A stretch of 64,000 nucleotides of DNA from Streptomyces sp. WZ.A104 (GTDB taxonomy: Bacteria > Actinomycetota > Actinomycetes > Streptomycetales > Streptomycetaceae). The notes under the pieces were generated by a model that saw only the letters and a list, made by a program, of their open reading frames with translations, was not told the origin of the DNA and made no database searches. Of this stretch, positions 17,413-26,225 are shown one piece after another. The stretch spans positions 27,208 through 91,207 of the forward strand of contig NZ_NWVL01000030.1 of assembly GCF_002382885.1 (NCBI RefSeq), written 5' to 3'. The translations under genes were made by a program, and so were the position numbers. The first letter of the stretch is position 1; each line of letters begins with the position of its first letter.

Positions 17413-17829
17413 ATGTCCCCTGTGATCGAAGAACATGCACGCGCCCGGCTCATCACGGACGGCCCCCTCACCCGCCCGGTCCCCGTCGAACTGCGCTACG
17501 ACGCGGCCGACGACCCGCGCACCGTCCACATCACCCTGCCCGGCGGCACCGACTGGGCGTTCGGCCGCGACCTCCTGGAGCGCGGCCTGCGCACCCCGAT
17601 CGAGCGCGGGGCCGTCCGGGTCTGGCCCTGCGGCCGTACGCAGCTGATCGTGGAGCTGCACTCGACGGACGGCGTCGAGGTGTTCCAGTTCGAGATCCGG
17701 ACGCTGACCCGCTTCCTGGCCCGCACCCGCGCGCAGGCACCGGCCACGCCGTCGGACGACACCGGGCAGGTGCGCCCGCCGTCCCGCACCACCCGCCCGG
17801 AACGGGGCACCCAGCCGGCCCGCGGCTGA
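17413..17829 (+). CDS. SsgA-like sporulation and cell-division protein (SALP)
   Basis: 138 residues of the SsgA/SsgB family, found only in sporulating actinomycetes, where members help localise FtsZ and remodel peptidoglycan at septa. Typical segments are PVPVELRYDAADDPRTVHIT, WAFGRDLLERGL and VRVWPC. The Pro/Arg-rich C-terminal tail after about residue 110 is an extension beyond SsgB length. ATG start with a strong AGGAGGA at 17399. Divergent from cbiM and followed by a strong terminator. Confidence 0.88.
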   Translation: MSPVIEEHARARLITDGPLTRPVPVELRYDAADDPRTVHITLPGGTDWAFGRDLLERGLRTPIERGAVRVWPCGRTQLIVELHSTDGVEVFQFEIRTLTRFLARTRAQAPATPSDDTGQVRPPSRTTRPERGTQPARG

Positions 17830-17878
17830 GCCGGCCACAGCGGGAGAGCCCCTGGGAAAGCCCCGGACCACCGCGGGA

Positions 17879-17911
17879 AAAGCCCCCGTGCGCGCGTCGC
17901 ACGGGGGCTTT
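17879..17911 (+). terminator. Strong 14-bp hairpin terminator after the SsgA-like gene
   Basis: AAAGCCCCCGTGCG at 17879-17892 pairs perfectly with its complement at 17898-17911 around a 5-nt loop. A/T flanks on both sides make it usable in both directions. Confidence 0.88.
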
Positions 17912-17954
17912 CTCTCCGCGCCCGGCCCCCCGTCCCCACAGGTGACCGGCGCTT

Positions 17955-17987
17955 CCGGGGCCGCGCTCCGCTCGGACGCGGCCCCGG
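17955..17987 (-). terminator. Hairpin terminator at the end of the MMPL gene
   Basis: An 11-bp perfect stem (CCGGGGCCGCG at 17955-17965, complement at 17977-17987) with an 11-nt loop lies 22 bp beyond the MMPL stop on the minus strand. Confidence 0.7.
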
Positions 17988-18009
17988 GGCTCGATGAATC
18001 CGGACGGGG

Positions 18010-20247
18010 TCAGACGCGGGCGAGCTCGCGGTCGCTGTCGCCCTCTCCCGGCCCCTGCGGGGAACCGGACTCGTCGGTCAGCTGCTTCTGGAGCTTCTCG
18101 CCCTCCACGTCCACGTTGGGCAGGACCCGGTCCAGCCAGCGCGGCAGCCACCAGGCCCGCTTGCCGAGCAGGGCCAGCACGGCGGGCACGATCGCCATCC
18201 GCACCACGAAGGCGTCGAAGAAGACGGCGACGGCCAGCGAGAAGCCGATCATCTTGACCATCTGCTCGGAGGAGCCGATGAAGCCCGCGAAGACCGCCAT
18301 CATGATCACGGCCGCCGCCGTGACCACCCGGGCGCCGTGCTTGAAGCCGGTCACGATGGCCTGCCCCGGGCTCTCGCCGTGGACGAACGCCTCGCGCATC
18401 CGGGTGACGAGGAAGACCTCGTAGTCCATCGCCAGACCGAAGACCACACCGACCATGAAGATCGGCATCATGCTCATGATCGGACCGGTCTGCTCGACCC
18501 CGAAGAGCGAGCCCAGCCAGCCCCACTGGAAGACCGCGACGACCGCGCCGAGGGCGGCGACCACCGAGAGCAGGAAGCCGAGGGCCGCCTTCAGCGGGAC
18601 CAGGACCGAGCGGAAGACCAGCATCAGCAGCAGGAACGCGAGGCCCACGACGAGCGCCAGGTAGGGCAGCAGCGCGTCGTTCATCTTCTGCGAGAAGTCG
18701 ATGTTCATCGCAGTGGCGCCGGTGACCAGTACCTCGGCCCCGGTGTCGGCCTTGACGCCCTCACCCGCGTCGCGGATGGCGTGGACGACGTTCTCCGTCT
18801 CGACGGAGGACGGCCGGTCCTTCGGGATGACCACGATCGTCGCGGTGTCACCGGCCTTGTTGAACTCGGCCGGGGCGACGGCGACCACGCCGATGGACTT
18901 GATCTCCTCGGAGACCCGCGCCACCGCGGCCTCGCCGTCCGCGCTGTTCTTGGTGTCGACGACCGTGACCAGCGGCCCGTTGAACCCGGGGCCGAAGCCT
19001 TCCGAGAGCATGTCGTACGCCTGGCGCTGCGTGGTCGACTTCGGCTGGGCGCCGTCGTCGGGCAAACCCATCTCCAGCGAGGCGGCCGGTACGGCGATGA
19101 CGCCGAGGCCGAGGACGCCGACCAGCATGACCCAGACCGGCTTGCGCAGCACGAACCGCGCCCAGCGGGTGCCCATGTTCGGCTTGGCCTTGCCGAGGTC
19201 GGCCTTGCCCGCCGACTCGGCGGCCCTGCGCGCCTTGCGGCCCATGACCCGCTTGCCCGCGAAGCCCAGCAGGGCCGGGACGAGGGTGAGGGCGATGACG
19301 ACGGCGATGGCGACCGTTCCGGCGGCGGCGAAGCCCATCTTCGTCAGCATCGGGATGTTGACGACGGCGAGGCCGACCAGGGCGATGACCACGGTCAGGC
19401 CCGCGAAGACGACCGCGGACCCGGCCGTTCCGACGGCCCGCCCGGCGGCTTCCTCGCGCTCCTTGCCCTCGGCCAGTTCGGCGCGGTAGCGGGAGACGAT
19501 GAACAGCGCGTAGTCGATGCCGACCGCGAGGCCGATCATCATGGCGAGCGTCGAGGTGGTGGAGCCCAGGTCCAGGACGTTGGCCAGGGCGGTGATGAGC
19601 GAGACCCCGATGCCGACCCCGATGAGGGCGGTCACCAGCGGCAGCCCGGCGGCGATCAGCGAGCCGAAGGTGATGACCAGGACCACGGCGGCGATACCGA
19701 CACCGATGATCTCGGCGGCCCCGCTGTGCGGCATGACCTGGAGCGCGTCACCGCCGATCTCCACCTTCATGTCACTCTTCTGCGCGTCCTTGCCCACGCC
19801 TTCCAGGGCGTCCCGGGTCGCGTCGGTCAGCTCCATGGAGTTGACCTTGTAGGCGACCGAGATGTACGCCGTCGAACCGTCCTGGCTCACGGCCTGCGCC
19901 TGGAACGGGTCGGCGACCGAGGCGATCTGGTCCGAGCCGGACTGGAGCTCCTTGACGAAGCCGGTGATCTCGCGCTTGTTGTCGGCGTCGGTCACCTTCT
20001 CGCCCGAGGGGGCCTTGAAGACGACCCGGGCGGTGGCGCCGTCGGCGCTGGAGCCGGGGTTGCGCTGTTCCAGCAGGTCGAAGGCGCGCTGCGCCTCCGT
20101 GCCCGGGATGGAGAAGGAGCTGGAGGTGGCGGTGGACGCGGAGGCCGCACCGAATCCGGCGAGCGCCAGCAGCGCCACCCATATCAGGGCGACGAAGCGG
20201 CGGCGGCGGAAGGTGAGCCGTCCGAGCTTGTAGAGGAAAGTGGCCAC
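18010..20247 (-). CDS. MMPL-family RND-type transporter
   Basis: 745-residue membrane exporter with two repeats, each made of one helix, a large extracytoplasmic domain and five helices. Repeat 1 holds MMIGLAVGIDYALFIVSRYR and repeat 2 VFGLAMDYEVFLVTRMREAF, the paired GxxxDY motifs of the MMPL proton relay. A membrane helix starts at about residue 18. The length is normal for Streptomyces MMPL proteins, which export lipids or drugs. It follows the TetR gene on the same strand with a 123-bp gap, so it is the likely target of that regulator. Confidence 0.9.
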   Translation of the reverse strand: MATFLYKLGRLTFRRRRFVALIWVALLALAGFGAASASTATSSSFSIPGTEAQRAFDLLEQRNPGSSADGATARVVFKAPSGEKVTDADNKREITGFVKELQSGSDQIASVADPFQAQAVSQDGSTAYISVAYKVNSMELTDATRDALEGVGKDAQKSDMKVEIGGDALQVMPHSGAAEIIGVGIAAVVLVITFGSLIAAGLPLVTALIGVGIGVSLITALANVLDLGSTTSTLAMMIGLAVGIDYALFIVSRYRAELAEGKEREEAAGRAVGTAGSAVVFAGLTVVIALVGLAVVNIPMLTKMGFAAAGTVAIAVVIALTLVPALLGFAGKRVMGRKARRAAESAGKADLGKAKPNMGTRWARFVLRKPVWVMLVGVLGLGVIAVPAASLEMGLPDDGAQPKSTTQRQAYDMLSEGFGPGFNGPLVTVVDTKNSADGEAAVARVSEEIKSIGVVAVAPAEFNKAGDTATIVVIPKDRPSSVETENVVHAIRDAGEGVKADTGAEVLVTGATAMNIDFSQKMNDALLPYLALVVGLAFLLLMLVFRSVLVPLKAALGFLLSVVAALGAVVAVFQWGWLGSLFGVEQTGPIMSMMPIFMVGVVFGLAMDYEVFLVTRMREAFVHGESPGQAIVTGFKHGARVVTAAAVIMMAVFAGFIGSSEQMVKMIGFSLAVAVFFDAFVVRMAIVPAVLALLGKRAWWLPRWLDRVLPNVDVEGEKLQKQLTDESGSPQGPGEGDSDRELARV

Positions 20248-20370
20248 GGGGGCGTACTCCCGGTCAGGTCGTGTGTCTGGAAAACGGGCAGAGGAAACCA
20301 GCCCGACGACGAGAGCGGCGTGTCAGGTGGGGCGGGTCGGGGAGAGGGCCGTACGGAGGGGACGGGGACG

Positions 20371-20943
20371 TCAGACGCCGAGGGCGGGGAGAACCACGGA
20401 GTCCACGTAATCGATGAGGAACGCCTGGTCGACAGGCTGGTCCTCGATCAGCTGCCGGGCGGCCAGCGCGCCGACCAGCATGTGCGGGACGTACTTCAGC
20501 GCCGGATTGTCCGAGCGCAGCTCACCCCGGTCCACCGCCCGTTGCAGCAGCTGGTCGAGACCGGTCATCTCCGGTTCGATCAGCAGCTCGCGCAGGGCCT
20601 GGTGCAGCTCGGGGTACTCGTGGACGGCATGGCTCAGACCCCGCATCAGCGCGGCGTCCTTCTCCATCTGACAGTCGTCGGTCCGGCTCAGCGCGGCACG
20701 GAAGTCGCCGCGCAGCGAACCGGTGTCGATCTCGGCGAGGTTCACCGGCTTGTTGTGCCGCAGCGCCTTCACGACGAGCTCGGGCTTGGAGCCCCACTGG
20801 CGGTAGAGCGTGGCCTTGCTCGACCGGGTGCGGGCGGCGACGGCGTCCATGGTCAGGGCGTCGTAGCCGACCTCGCGGAGCAGGTCGAGAACGGCCTCGT
20901 ACAGCTCGCCCTCACGCTCGGGAGTCAGCCTGCTGCGTGCCAT
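20371..20943 (-). CDS. TetR-family repressor
   Basis: 190 residues. The N-terminal HTH reads LREVGYDALTMDAVAARTRS and SKATLYRQWGSKPELV (residues 17-60), which is diagnostic of TetR. The C-terminal ligand domain is of the TetR_C_16 type (LREL...MTGLDQLLQRAVDRGELR). ATG start with GGAGG upstream. The 180 bp ahead of it hold two perfect palindromes, so it probably represses itself and the downstream MMPL gene, and perhaps the divergent tricorn gene. Confidence 0.9.
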   Translation of the reverse strand: MARSRLTPEREGELYEAVLDLLREVGYDALTMDAVAARTRSSKATLYRQWGSKPELVVKALRHNKPVNLAEIDTGSLRGDFRAALSRTDDCQMEKDAALMRGLSHAVHEYPELHQALRELLIEPEMTGLDQLLQRAVDRGELRSDNPALKYVPHMLVGALAARQLIEDQPVDQAFLIDYVDSVVLPALGV

Positions 20944-21012
20944 GTGCCGACCTCCTTCGCCGTATCGCTCTTCGCGGTCCCGCAGCCTCGCTCAGCCTCG
21001 CCCGGGAATCGA

Positions 21013-21027
21013 ACGAAACTGTTTCGT
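21013..21027. promoter_or_regulatory. Palindromic TetR operator candidate 1
   Basis: ACGAAAC-T-GTTTCGT is a perfect inverted repeat with 7-bp arms, 70 bp upstream of the tetR start. It shares the CGAAAC/GTTTCG half-sites with the second palindrome at 21054. Confidence 0.7.
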
Positions 21028-21053
21028 ACACCTGAACCGTACCTCCAGCACCC

Positions 21054-21075
21054 AGCGAAACGAAATCGTTTCGCT
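21054..21075. promoter_or_regulatory. Palindromic TetR operator candidate 2
   Basis: AGCGAAACGA-AA-TCGTTTCGCT is a perfect inverted repeat with 10-bp arms in the divergent tetR / tricorn promoter region. It is 54 bp upstream of the tricorn start and shares half-sites with the palindrome at 21013. Confidence 0.75.
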
Positions 21076-21128
21076 TGTGTGCTGCACCACAAGTTGCCCC
21101 GGGCCCTTCGCGCGGAAAGCATTGGGGG

Positions 21129-24100
21129 GTGAGTGACGACGTCGCGTATCTCCGTTTCCCGCACCTCCACCAGGACTTGCTGTGCTTCGCGGCCGAGGAC
21201 GACCTCTGGGTCGCCCCTCTCGCCGCCGCGGGGCACCGGCCGGGCCGGGCCTGGCGGGTGACCGTCGACCGGACCCGGGTCAGCCATCCGCGCTTCTCGC
21301 CCGACGGCACCTCCATCGCCTACACGACCTGGCGCACGCTGGACCCCGAGATCCACCTCGCCCCGGTCGACGGCGGCCCGGCCCGCCGCCTGACCTACTG
21401 GGGCTCGACCGACGCCCGGGTCTGCGGCTGGAGCCCCGACCCCGGAGCCACCTCGCAGATCCTCGCCGTGTCCTCGCACCAGCAGCCGTTCTCGTACTTC
21501 TCCTGGGCCTACAGCGTCCCCACCGACGGCAGCCCCGGCGGCAAACTCCCCTGGGGCCCGGTCTCCGACATCGCGGTCGCCGACATCGACGGCGAGCGCC
21601 GCACCCTGCTGCTCACCGGCACGCCCCCGCACGAACCGGCCGCCTGGAAGCGCTACCGGGGCGGGGCCATGGGCCGCCTGTGGCTGCACGGCGAACGCCT
21701 GCTCCCGGACATCGACGGCCACCTCGCCACCCCGATGTTCGTCGGCCGCCGCATCGCGTTCCTCTCCGACCACGAGGGCGTCGGCAACCTGTACTCCTGC
21801 CGGATGGACGGCACCGGTCTGCGCCGCCACACCGACCACGACGCCTACTACGCCCGCAACGCCTCCAGCGACGGCCACCGGGTGATCTACCAGTGCGCCG
21901 GGGACCTCTGGCTGGTCGAGGACCTCGAGTCGCCGGACGCCACCCCGCGCAAGCTGGAGGTACGCCTGGGCGGGCCGCGCACCGGCCGCCGCCACTACCA
22001 GGTCTCCGCCGCCAGCAACGTCGACTCGCTGTCCGTCGACGAGACGGGCCGGGCCAGCGCCGTCACCGTACGCGGCAGCCTCTACTGGCTCACCCACCGC
22101 GACGGCCCCGCCCGCACCATCGCCGACACCCCCGGCGTCCGGGTGCGGCAGCCGGAGATGCTCGGCAGCGGCGGCCGGGTCGCCTACGTGACCGACGCGG
22201 AGGGCGCGGACGCGGTCGAGATCGCCCACCTGCCGCGCGCCAGCGGCGACCGCCCCCCGCGCCTGCTGGCCTCCGGGCAGCTGGGCCGGGTGCAGGAGAT
22301 GGTCTCCGCCCCGGACGGCGAGCGCCTCGCGATCGCCTCGAACGACGGCCGCCTGCTGCTCCTGGACACCGCGGAACCGGAGGCGGAGCCGGCGCCCGAG
22401 CCCCTGGCGGCCGAGGAGGCGGCCGAGGGGACGCCCGAAGAGGCGGCCGCGAGGGCCCCCGGCGGCTCCACCCGCGCCGACCTCTACGCTGCCACGGGCG
22501 CGGCGGTCCCGGCGAGCGTGCCGGCCGCCGAGCACCCGGGGCTCACCGAGGTGATCCGCTCGGTGAACGGCCCGGTCCGCGATCTGGCCTTCTCCCCCGA
22601 CGGGGCCTGGCTGACCTGGTCGCACCCGGGAGTCGGCCGCTCGCTGCGGCAGATCAAGCTCGCCCGGATCTCCGGCCCCGGCGCCCCGGTGATCGTGGAC
22701 GTCACCAACGGCCGCTTCGAGGACGAGAACCCGGTCTTCACGGAGGACGGCCGCTATCTGGCGTTCCTGTCCTGGCGCGGCTTCGACCCGGTCTACGACG
22801 TGCACACCGGCGACCTGTCCTTCCCGCTCGGCTGCCGCCCGTACCTGGTCCCGCTCTCCTCGGCCACGCCCTCCCCCTTCGCGCTCTCCCCGGACGGGCG
22901 CCCCGCGGCGGGCGGCCTGGACCCGGTGGACGTGCCGGACGGAGGTACGTCGGAGGGGTCGCCGGTGATGGTGGAGTTCGAGGGCCTGGAGAACCGGGTG
23001 ACACCGTTCCCGGTCTCCGCCTCGAAGTACTCGGCGCTGGCCCCGGTGACCGGCGGCGGTCTGGTCTGGCTGCGCTGGCCGATCTCCGGTGCGCTGGGCG
23101 AGACGTTCGCGAACCCGGCCGACATGTCCGGGCGGCCGACCCTGGAGCACTTCAACATCGCGAAGGCCCGCAAGACGGAACTGGTCGACCACCTCGACTG
23201 GTTCGCGGTCAGCGGCGACTCGTCCCGGCTCGTGGTGATGGACGACGGCGAGCTGCGTGCCGTACCGGCGGCCGAACCGGGCGACACCGACTCCACGGTC
23301 TATCTGGACCTGCGCCGCATCCTGCACGAGGTCGACCCGGGGGCGGAGTGGCGGCAGGCGTACGGGGAGGCGGGCCGGATCATCCGCTCCTTCTTCTGGG
23401 AGCCGGACATGTGCGGCATCGACTGGGACGGGGTGCTGGAGCAGTACCGCCCGCTGGTCGAACGGGTCGCGTCCCCCGACGAGTTCGCGGACCTGCTGCG
23501 CGAGGTGCTGGGCGAGCTGGGCACCTCGCACGCGTACGTCTCCCCCGCCCGCCGCAACGAGGGCCCGCCGCACTACCAGCGGGCGATCGGCCTGCTCGGC
23601 GCCAACCTGGTCTGCCGGGACGGCTGCTGGGTCGTCCAGCGCATCCTGCCCGGCGACTCCTCGGACTCCAAGGCGCGCTCACCGCTGGCGGGTACGGGGA
23701 TCAGGGAGGGCGCGGTCCTCACCCATGTGGACGGCCGCCCGGTGGACCCGGTGGCGGGCCCGTACCCGCTGCTGACCGCGGCAGGCGGCACCACGGTGGA
23801 GCTGACGTTCGCCCCGGCGGGCGGAGGTCCGTCCCGCCGGGTGGCGATCATGCCCCTGGTGGACGAGCGCCCGCTGCGCTACCAGGACTGGGTGGCCAAA
23901 CGCCGCGACGTCGTAAGGGAGTTGAGCGGCGGCAAGTGCGGCTACCTGCACATCCCGGACATGGGCGGCTCGGGCTGGGCCCAGTTCAACCGGGACCTGC
24001 GCCTGGAGGTGTCCCGCCCGGCGCTGATCGTGGACGTACGGGGCAACGCGGGCGGCCACATCAGCGAGCTGGTCGTGGAGAAGCTCACCCGTACGATCCT

Positions 24101-24563
24101 CGGCTGGGACCTGACCCGCAACGCCCAGGCGGTCAGCTACGCCTCCAACGCGCCGCGCGGCCCGGTCGTCGCCCTGGCCGACGAGGCGACCTCCTCCGAC
24201 GGCGACATGATCACCGCCGCGTTCCGGCTGCTGAAACTGGGCCCGGTGGTGGGCCAGCGCACCTGGGGCGGCGTGGTCGGCATGACCGGCCGTCACCGCC
24301 TGGGCGACGGCACGGTGATCACGGTGCCGATGAACGCGGCCTGGTTCGACACCTACGGCTGGTCGGTGGAGAACCACGGCGTGGAACCGGACGTGGAGGC
24401 CCTGCGCACCCCGCTCGACTGGGCGGAGGGCCGGTACGCCGTACTCGACGACGCGGTCCGCCTCGCCCTGGACCTCCTGGCCGCCCACCCGGCGGCCACC
24501 CCGCCCTCGTACGACACGGCCCCGAACCTGCGGCGGCCGCCGCTGCCGCCGCGGAGTTCCTGA
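21129..24563 (+). CDS. Tricorn protease homologue, S41 family
   Basis: 1144-residue peptidase that would trim oligopeptides released by the proteasome or Clp proteases. The N-terminal third is a beta-propeller with TolB/WD-like repeats (HPRFSPDGTSIAYTT, FSPDGAWLTWS). Then follow an S41 helical region with the catalytic His segment LGTSHAYVSP, a PDZ domain (IREGAVLTHVDGRPVDP) and the S41 core with the nucleophile in TSSDGDMITAAF. A 45-residue Ala/Glu/Pro-rich insert interrupts the second propeller. The GTG at 21129 is chosen; the frame is open 18 codons earlier but contains no domain. Known for Streptomyces tricorns: cytoplasmic large assemblies. Confidence 0.92.
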   Translation: MSDDVAYLRFPHLHQDLLCFAAEDDLWVAPLAAAGHRPGRAWRVTVDRTRVSHPRFSPDGTSIAYTTWRTLDPEIHLAPVDGGPARRLTYWGSTDARVCGWSPDPGATSQILAVSSHQQPFSYFSWAYSVPTDGSPGGKLPWGPVSDIAVADIDGERRTLLLTGTPPHEPAAWKRYRGGAMGRLWLHGERLLPDIDGHLATPMFVGRRIAFLSDHEGVGNLYSCRMDGTGLRRHTDHDAYYARNASSDGHRVIYQCAGDLWLVEDLESPDATPRKLEVRLGGPRTGRRHYQVSAASNVDSLSVDETGRASAVTVRGSLYWLTHRDGPARTIADTPGVRVRQPEMLGSGGRVAYVTDAEGADAVEIAHLPRASGDRPPRLLASGQLGRVQEMVSAPDGERLAIASNDGRLLLLDTAEPEAEPAPEPLAAEEAAEGTPEEAAARAPGGSTRADLYAATGAAVPASVPAAEHPGLTEVIRSVNGPVRDLAFSPDGAWLTWSHPGVGRSLRQIKLARISGPGAPVIVDVTNGRFEDENPVFTEDGRYLAFLSWRGFDPVYDVHTGDLSFPLGCRPYLVPLSSATPSPFALSPDGRPAAGGLDPVDVPDGGTSEGSPVMVEFEGLENRVTPFPVSASKYSALAPVTGGGLVWLRWPISGALGETFANPADMSGRPTLEHFNIAKARKTELVDHLDWFAVSGDSSRLVVMDDGELRAVPAAEPGDTDSTVYLDLRRILHEVDPGAEWRQAYGEAGRIIRSFFWEPDMCGIDWDGVLEQYRPLVERVASPDEFADLLREVLGELGTSHAYVSPARRNEGPPHYQRAIGLLGANLVCRDGCWVVQRILPGDSSDSKARSPLAGTGIREGAVLTHVDGRPVDPVAGPYPLLTAAGGTTVELTFAPAGGGPSRRVAIMPLVDERPLRYQDWVAKRRDVVRELSGGKCGYLHIPDMGGSGWAQFNRDLRLEVSRPALIVDVRGNAGGHISELVVEKLTRTILGWDLTRNAQAVSYASNAPRGPVVALADEATSSDGDMITAAFRLLKLGPVVGQRTWGGVVGMTGRHRLGDGTVITVPMNAAWFDTYGWSVENHGVEPDVEALRTPLDWAEGRYAVLDDAVRLALDLLAAHPAATPPSYDTAPNLRRPPLPPRSS

Positions 24564-24619
24564 GGGCGGGGCGGACGCACCTCCTGGGGCTCGCTCGACG
24601 GCCCGGGGACGCCCGGCGG

Positions 24620-25603
24620 TCAGCGCAGCGGCGTGCGCCGCTCGTAGACCGTCACCCGGCGGCCCCGGGCCACTTCGTCGGCCACGGCCGTGAAGTGCTC
24701 CTCCAGCACGGAGGTCTTGGCCTTGTCCCGGGCGGCGGTGACCGGCCGCGCCACCCGGGGCGCGTCCGTCACCAGCAGTATCCGCTTCTGGGCGAGCATC
24801 GCCGTGCGTATCCGGTCCGGCTCCGCCTCTATGCCTTTCAGCGTGCCGGATTTCTGCGGGCTCTGGGCCAGCGCTATGTCCGCGAGCCCGGAGAAGGCGT
24901 CCGGGGAGACCGGTTCGGTGTCCCGCCGGGCCGCCGGAATGAAGAGCACCGCGTTTCCGGGCCGCTTCAGAGGAGAGCCCGACGAGGCCGGCCTGCGGCA
25001 GCGCCAGCAGCGGCAGCCCGACGGACGCCGCCGGCAGCCGGCCCGCCCGCGGCCGGTCCGGCGGACGCTCCTCCCCCGGGGGCCTGGCCGACGGATACCC
25101 CTCCGCCCGGGGCCGGTCCAGCAGGGCGCCGACGCCGCCGATGGCCAGCAGGACCGCCGGGCCGATCAGCATGTGCCAGGTCAGCGGCGGTATCCAGGAA
25201 ACCTGCGCGGACTGGCTCCGGCTGAACAGGATCAGGGGCAGCACACAGGCCACGGCGGCCAGGGCCGCGGCGGTCCAGCGTCTGCCGACGTCACGGCCCG
25301 CCCGGCTCCACAGCAGGGTCGTCAGGCGCGCCGGAAGAATCATCAGCGAGAGCCAGTTCAGCAGACCGCTCGGCGCGACCGTGCCGCCGTAGGCGACTCA
25401 GTGCACCGCCCGGCACCGCCCCTCCTGGAGGTAGAACTGCACGGCCGGGAGCAGCCCGAGGGCCAGCCCGCCCCCCAGCCCAGCCCACGGTCCGGCCAGC
25501 CGGTGGCCGAGGGCCGCCACACACTTTCCTGCCGCGACAGGCCCCACAGACCGAGCGCGAGCGTCCAGAGCGCCGGTACCGACCGGACGAGAAAACGGAT
25601 ACG
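24620..25603 (-). pseudogene. Decayed GT39-type membrane mannosyltransferase
   Basis: Fragments of one family protein appear in order in different frames on the minus strand. RSVPALWTLALGLWGLSRQE (near 25590-25530) is the usual first helix. ALGHRLAGPWAGLGGGLALG and LLPAVQFYLQEG follow, but the acidic catalytic loop that should lie between them is missing. An in-frame TGA sits at 25398-25400. LLNWLSLMILPARLTTLLWS and SWIPPLTWHMLIGPAVLLAI continue to about 24980. A frameshift then leads to the C-terminal part beginning at AVLFIPAARRDTEPVSPDAF and ending at 24620. At least two deletions, one stop and two frameshifts are seen, so the gene is dead. Intact relatives are about 500 residues long. Confidence 0.75.
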
Positions 25604-25828
25604 CCTCGGGTCGGCCGGGGATGCCGGGGACGCGGTTCAGCTCCCCGGGGAACAGGGCGCCGAACGCGCTATATGCGCTGTGGACACGAAGAAAGGCTCC
25701 CCCGAGCGGCTGTCGTGCAGGGCGGGCGTCAGAGACGCGAAAGCCCATCATCGAACATGCATCCTACGCACCGCCGCACCCCGCGCGGTCGACAGCGCGG
25801 GCCCGGTACGGCCCGAACACAACATGGA

Positions 25829-25860
25829 GGAGGCGCACCCGGTCACCCGGATGCGCCTCC
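25829..25860. terminator. Hairpin terminator downstream of the small coiled-coil gene
   Basis: GGAGGCGCA (25829-25837) pairs with TGCGCCTCC (25852-25860). The inner arms CCGG/CCGG extend the stem, leaving a 4-nt loop. It lies 60 bp beyond the minus-strand gene that ends at 25920. Confidence 0.6.
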
Positions 25861-25919
25861 CGACGTAACGCGTACGCACGCGCACAGCGCAGCGCGCACG
25901 CGTCACACCTCAGCGACCG

Positions 25920-26114
25920 TCAACGGTCAAAGCGCTCGCGCGCCTGGTCCGACGCGTCCTGAGCACGGTCCTGGACGTCGTCCCGGCCCTGCCGGGCCCG
26001 CTCCTGGCCCTGCCGGCCGCGCTCCTGGGCCTGCTCCTTGGCCTCACCGGCCTTCTGCTTGGCCTGGTCGGCGAGCTCCTGCGCCTTGTCCTTGAACTGG
26101 TCTGCGATACCCAT
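25920..26114 (-). CDS. Small hydrophilic charged protein (CsbD/antitoxin-like)
   Basis: 64 residues, almost entirely charged and helical: MGIADQFKDKAQELADQAKQ followed by Lys/Glu/Gln/Arg heptad-like repeats (GRQGQERARQGRDD) and ending in ERFDR. The family is widespread in Streptomyces as small stress or antitoxin-annotated proteins. The ATG at 26114 has AGGAG 8 bp upstream; a GTG 9 bp earlier is possible. Single gene. The composition suggests an amphipathic helix; function unknown. Confidence 0.7.
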   Translation of the reverse strand: MGIADQFKDKAQELADQAKQKAGEAKEQAQERGRQGQERARQGRDDVQDRAQDASDQARERFDR

Positions 26115-26225
26115 GCTGTTCACTCCTGTGGGATGCGTGCGGTACGTGGGGGGATGGCCCCCTGCGGGGCCTCGCCCAGCGTTGCATGACCCGACATCCC
26201 GCGCATTTCGGACAGCTACCTTCCG

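Noticed and set aside
18337..21132. 930-codon plus-strand frame opposite the MMPL and tetR genes
   Set aside because: His/Asp/Arg-rich translation typical of the antisense of membrane-protein genes. Both opposing genes are clearly real.
20925..23573. 880-codon minus-strand frame opposite the tricorn protease gene
   Set aside because: Its codon positions are inverted relative to real genes, it has no domain signatures, and it overlaps the full tricorn coding sequence.
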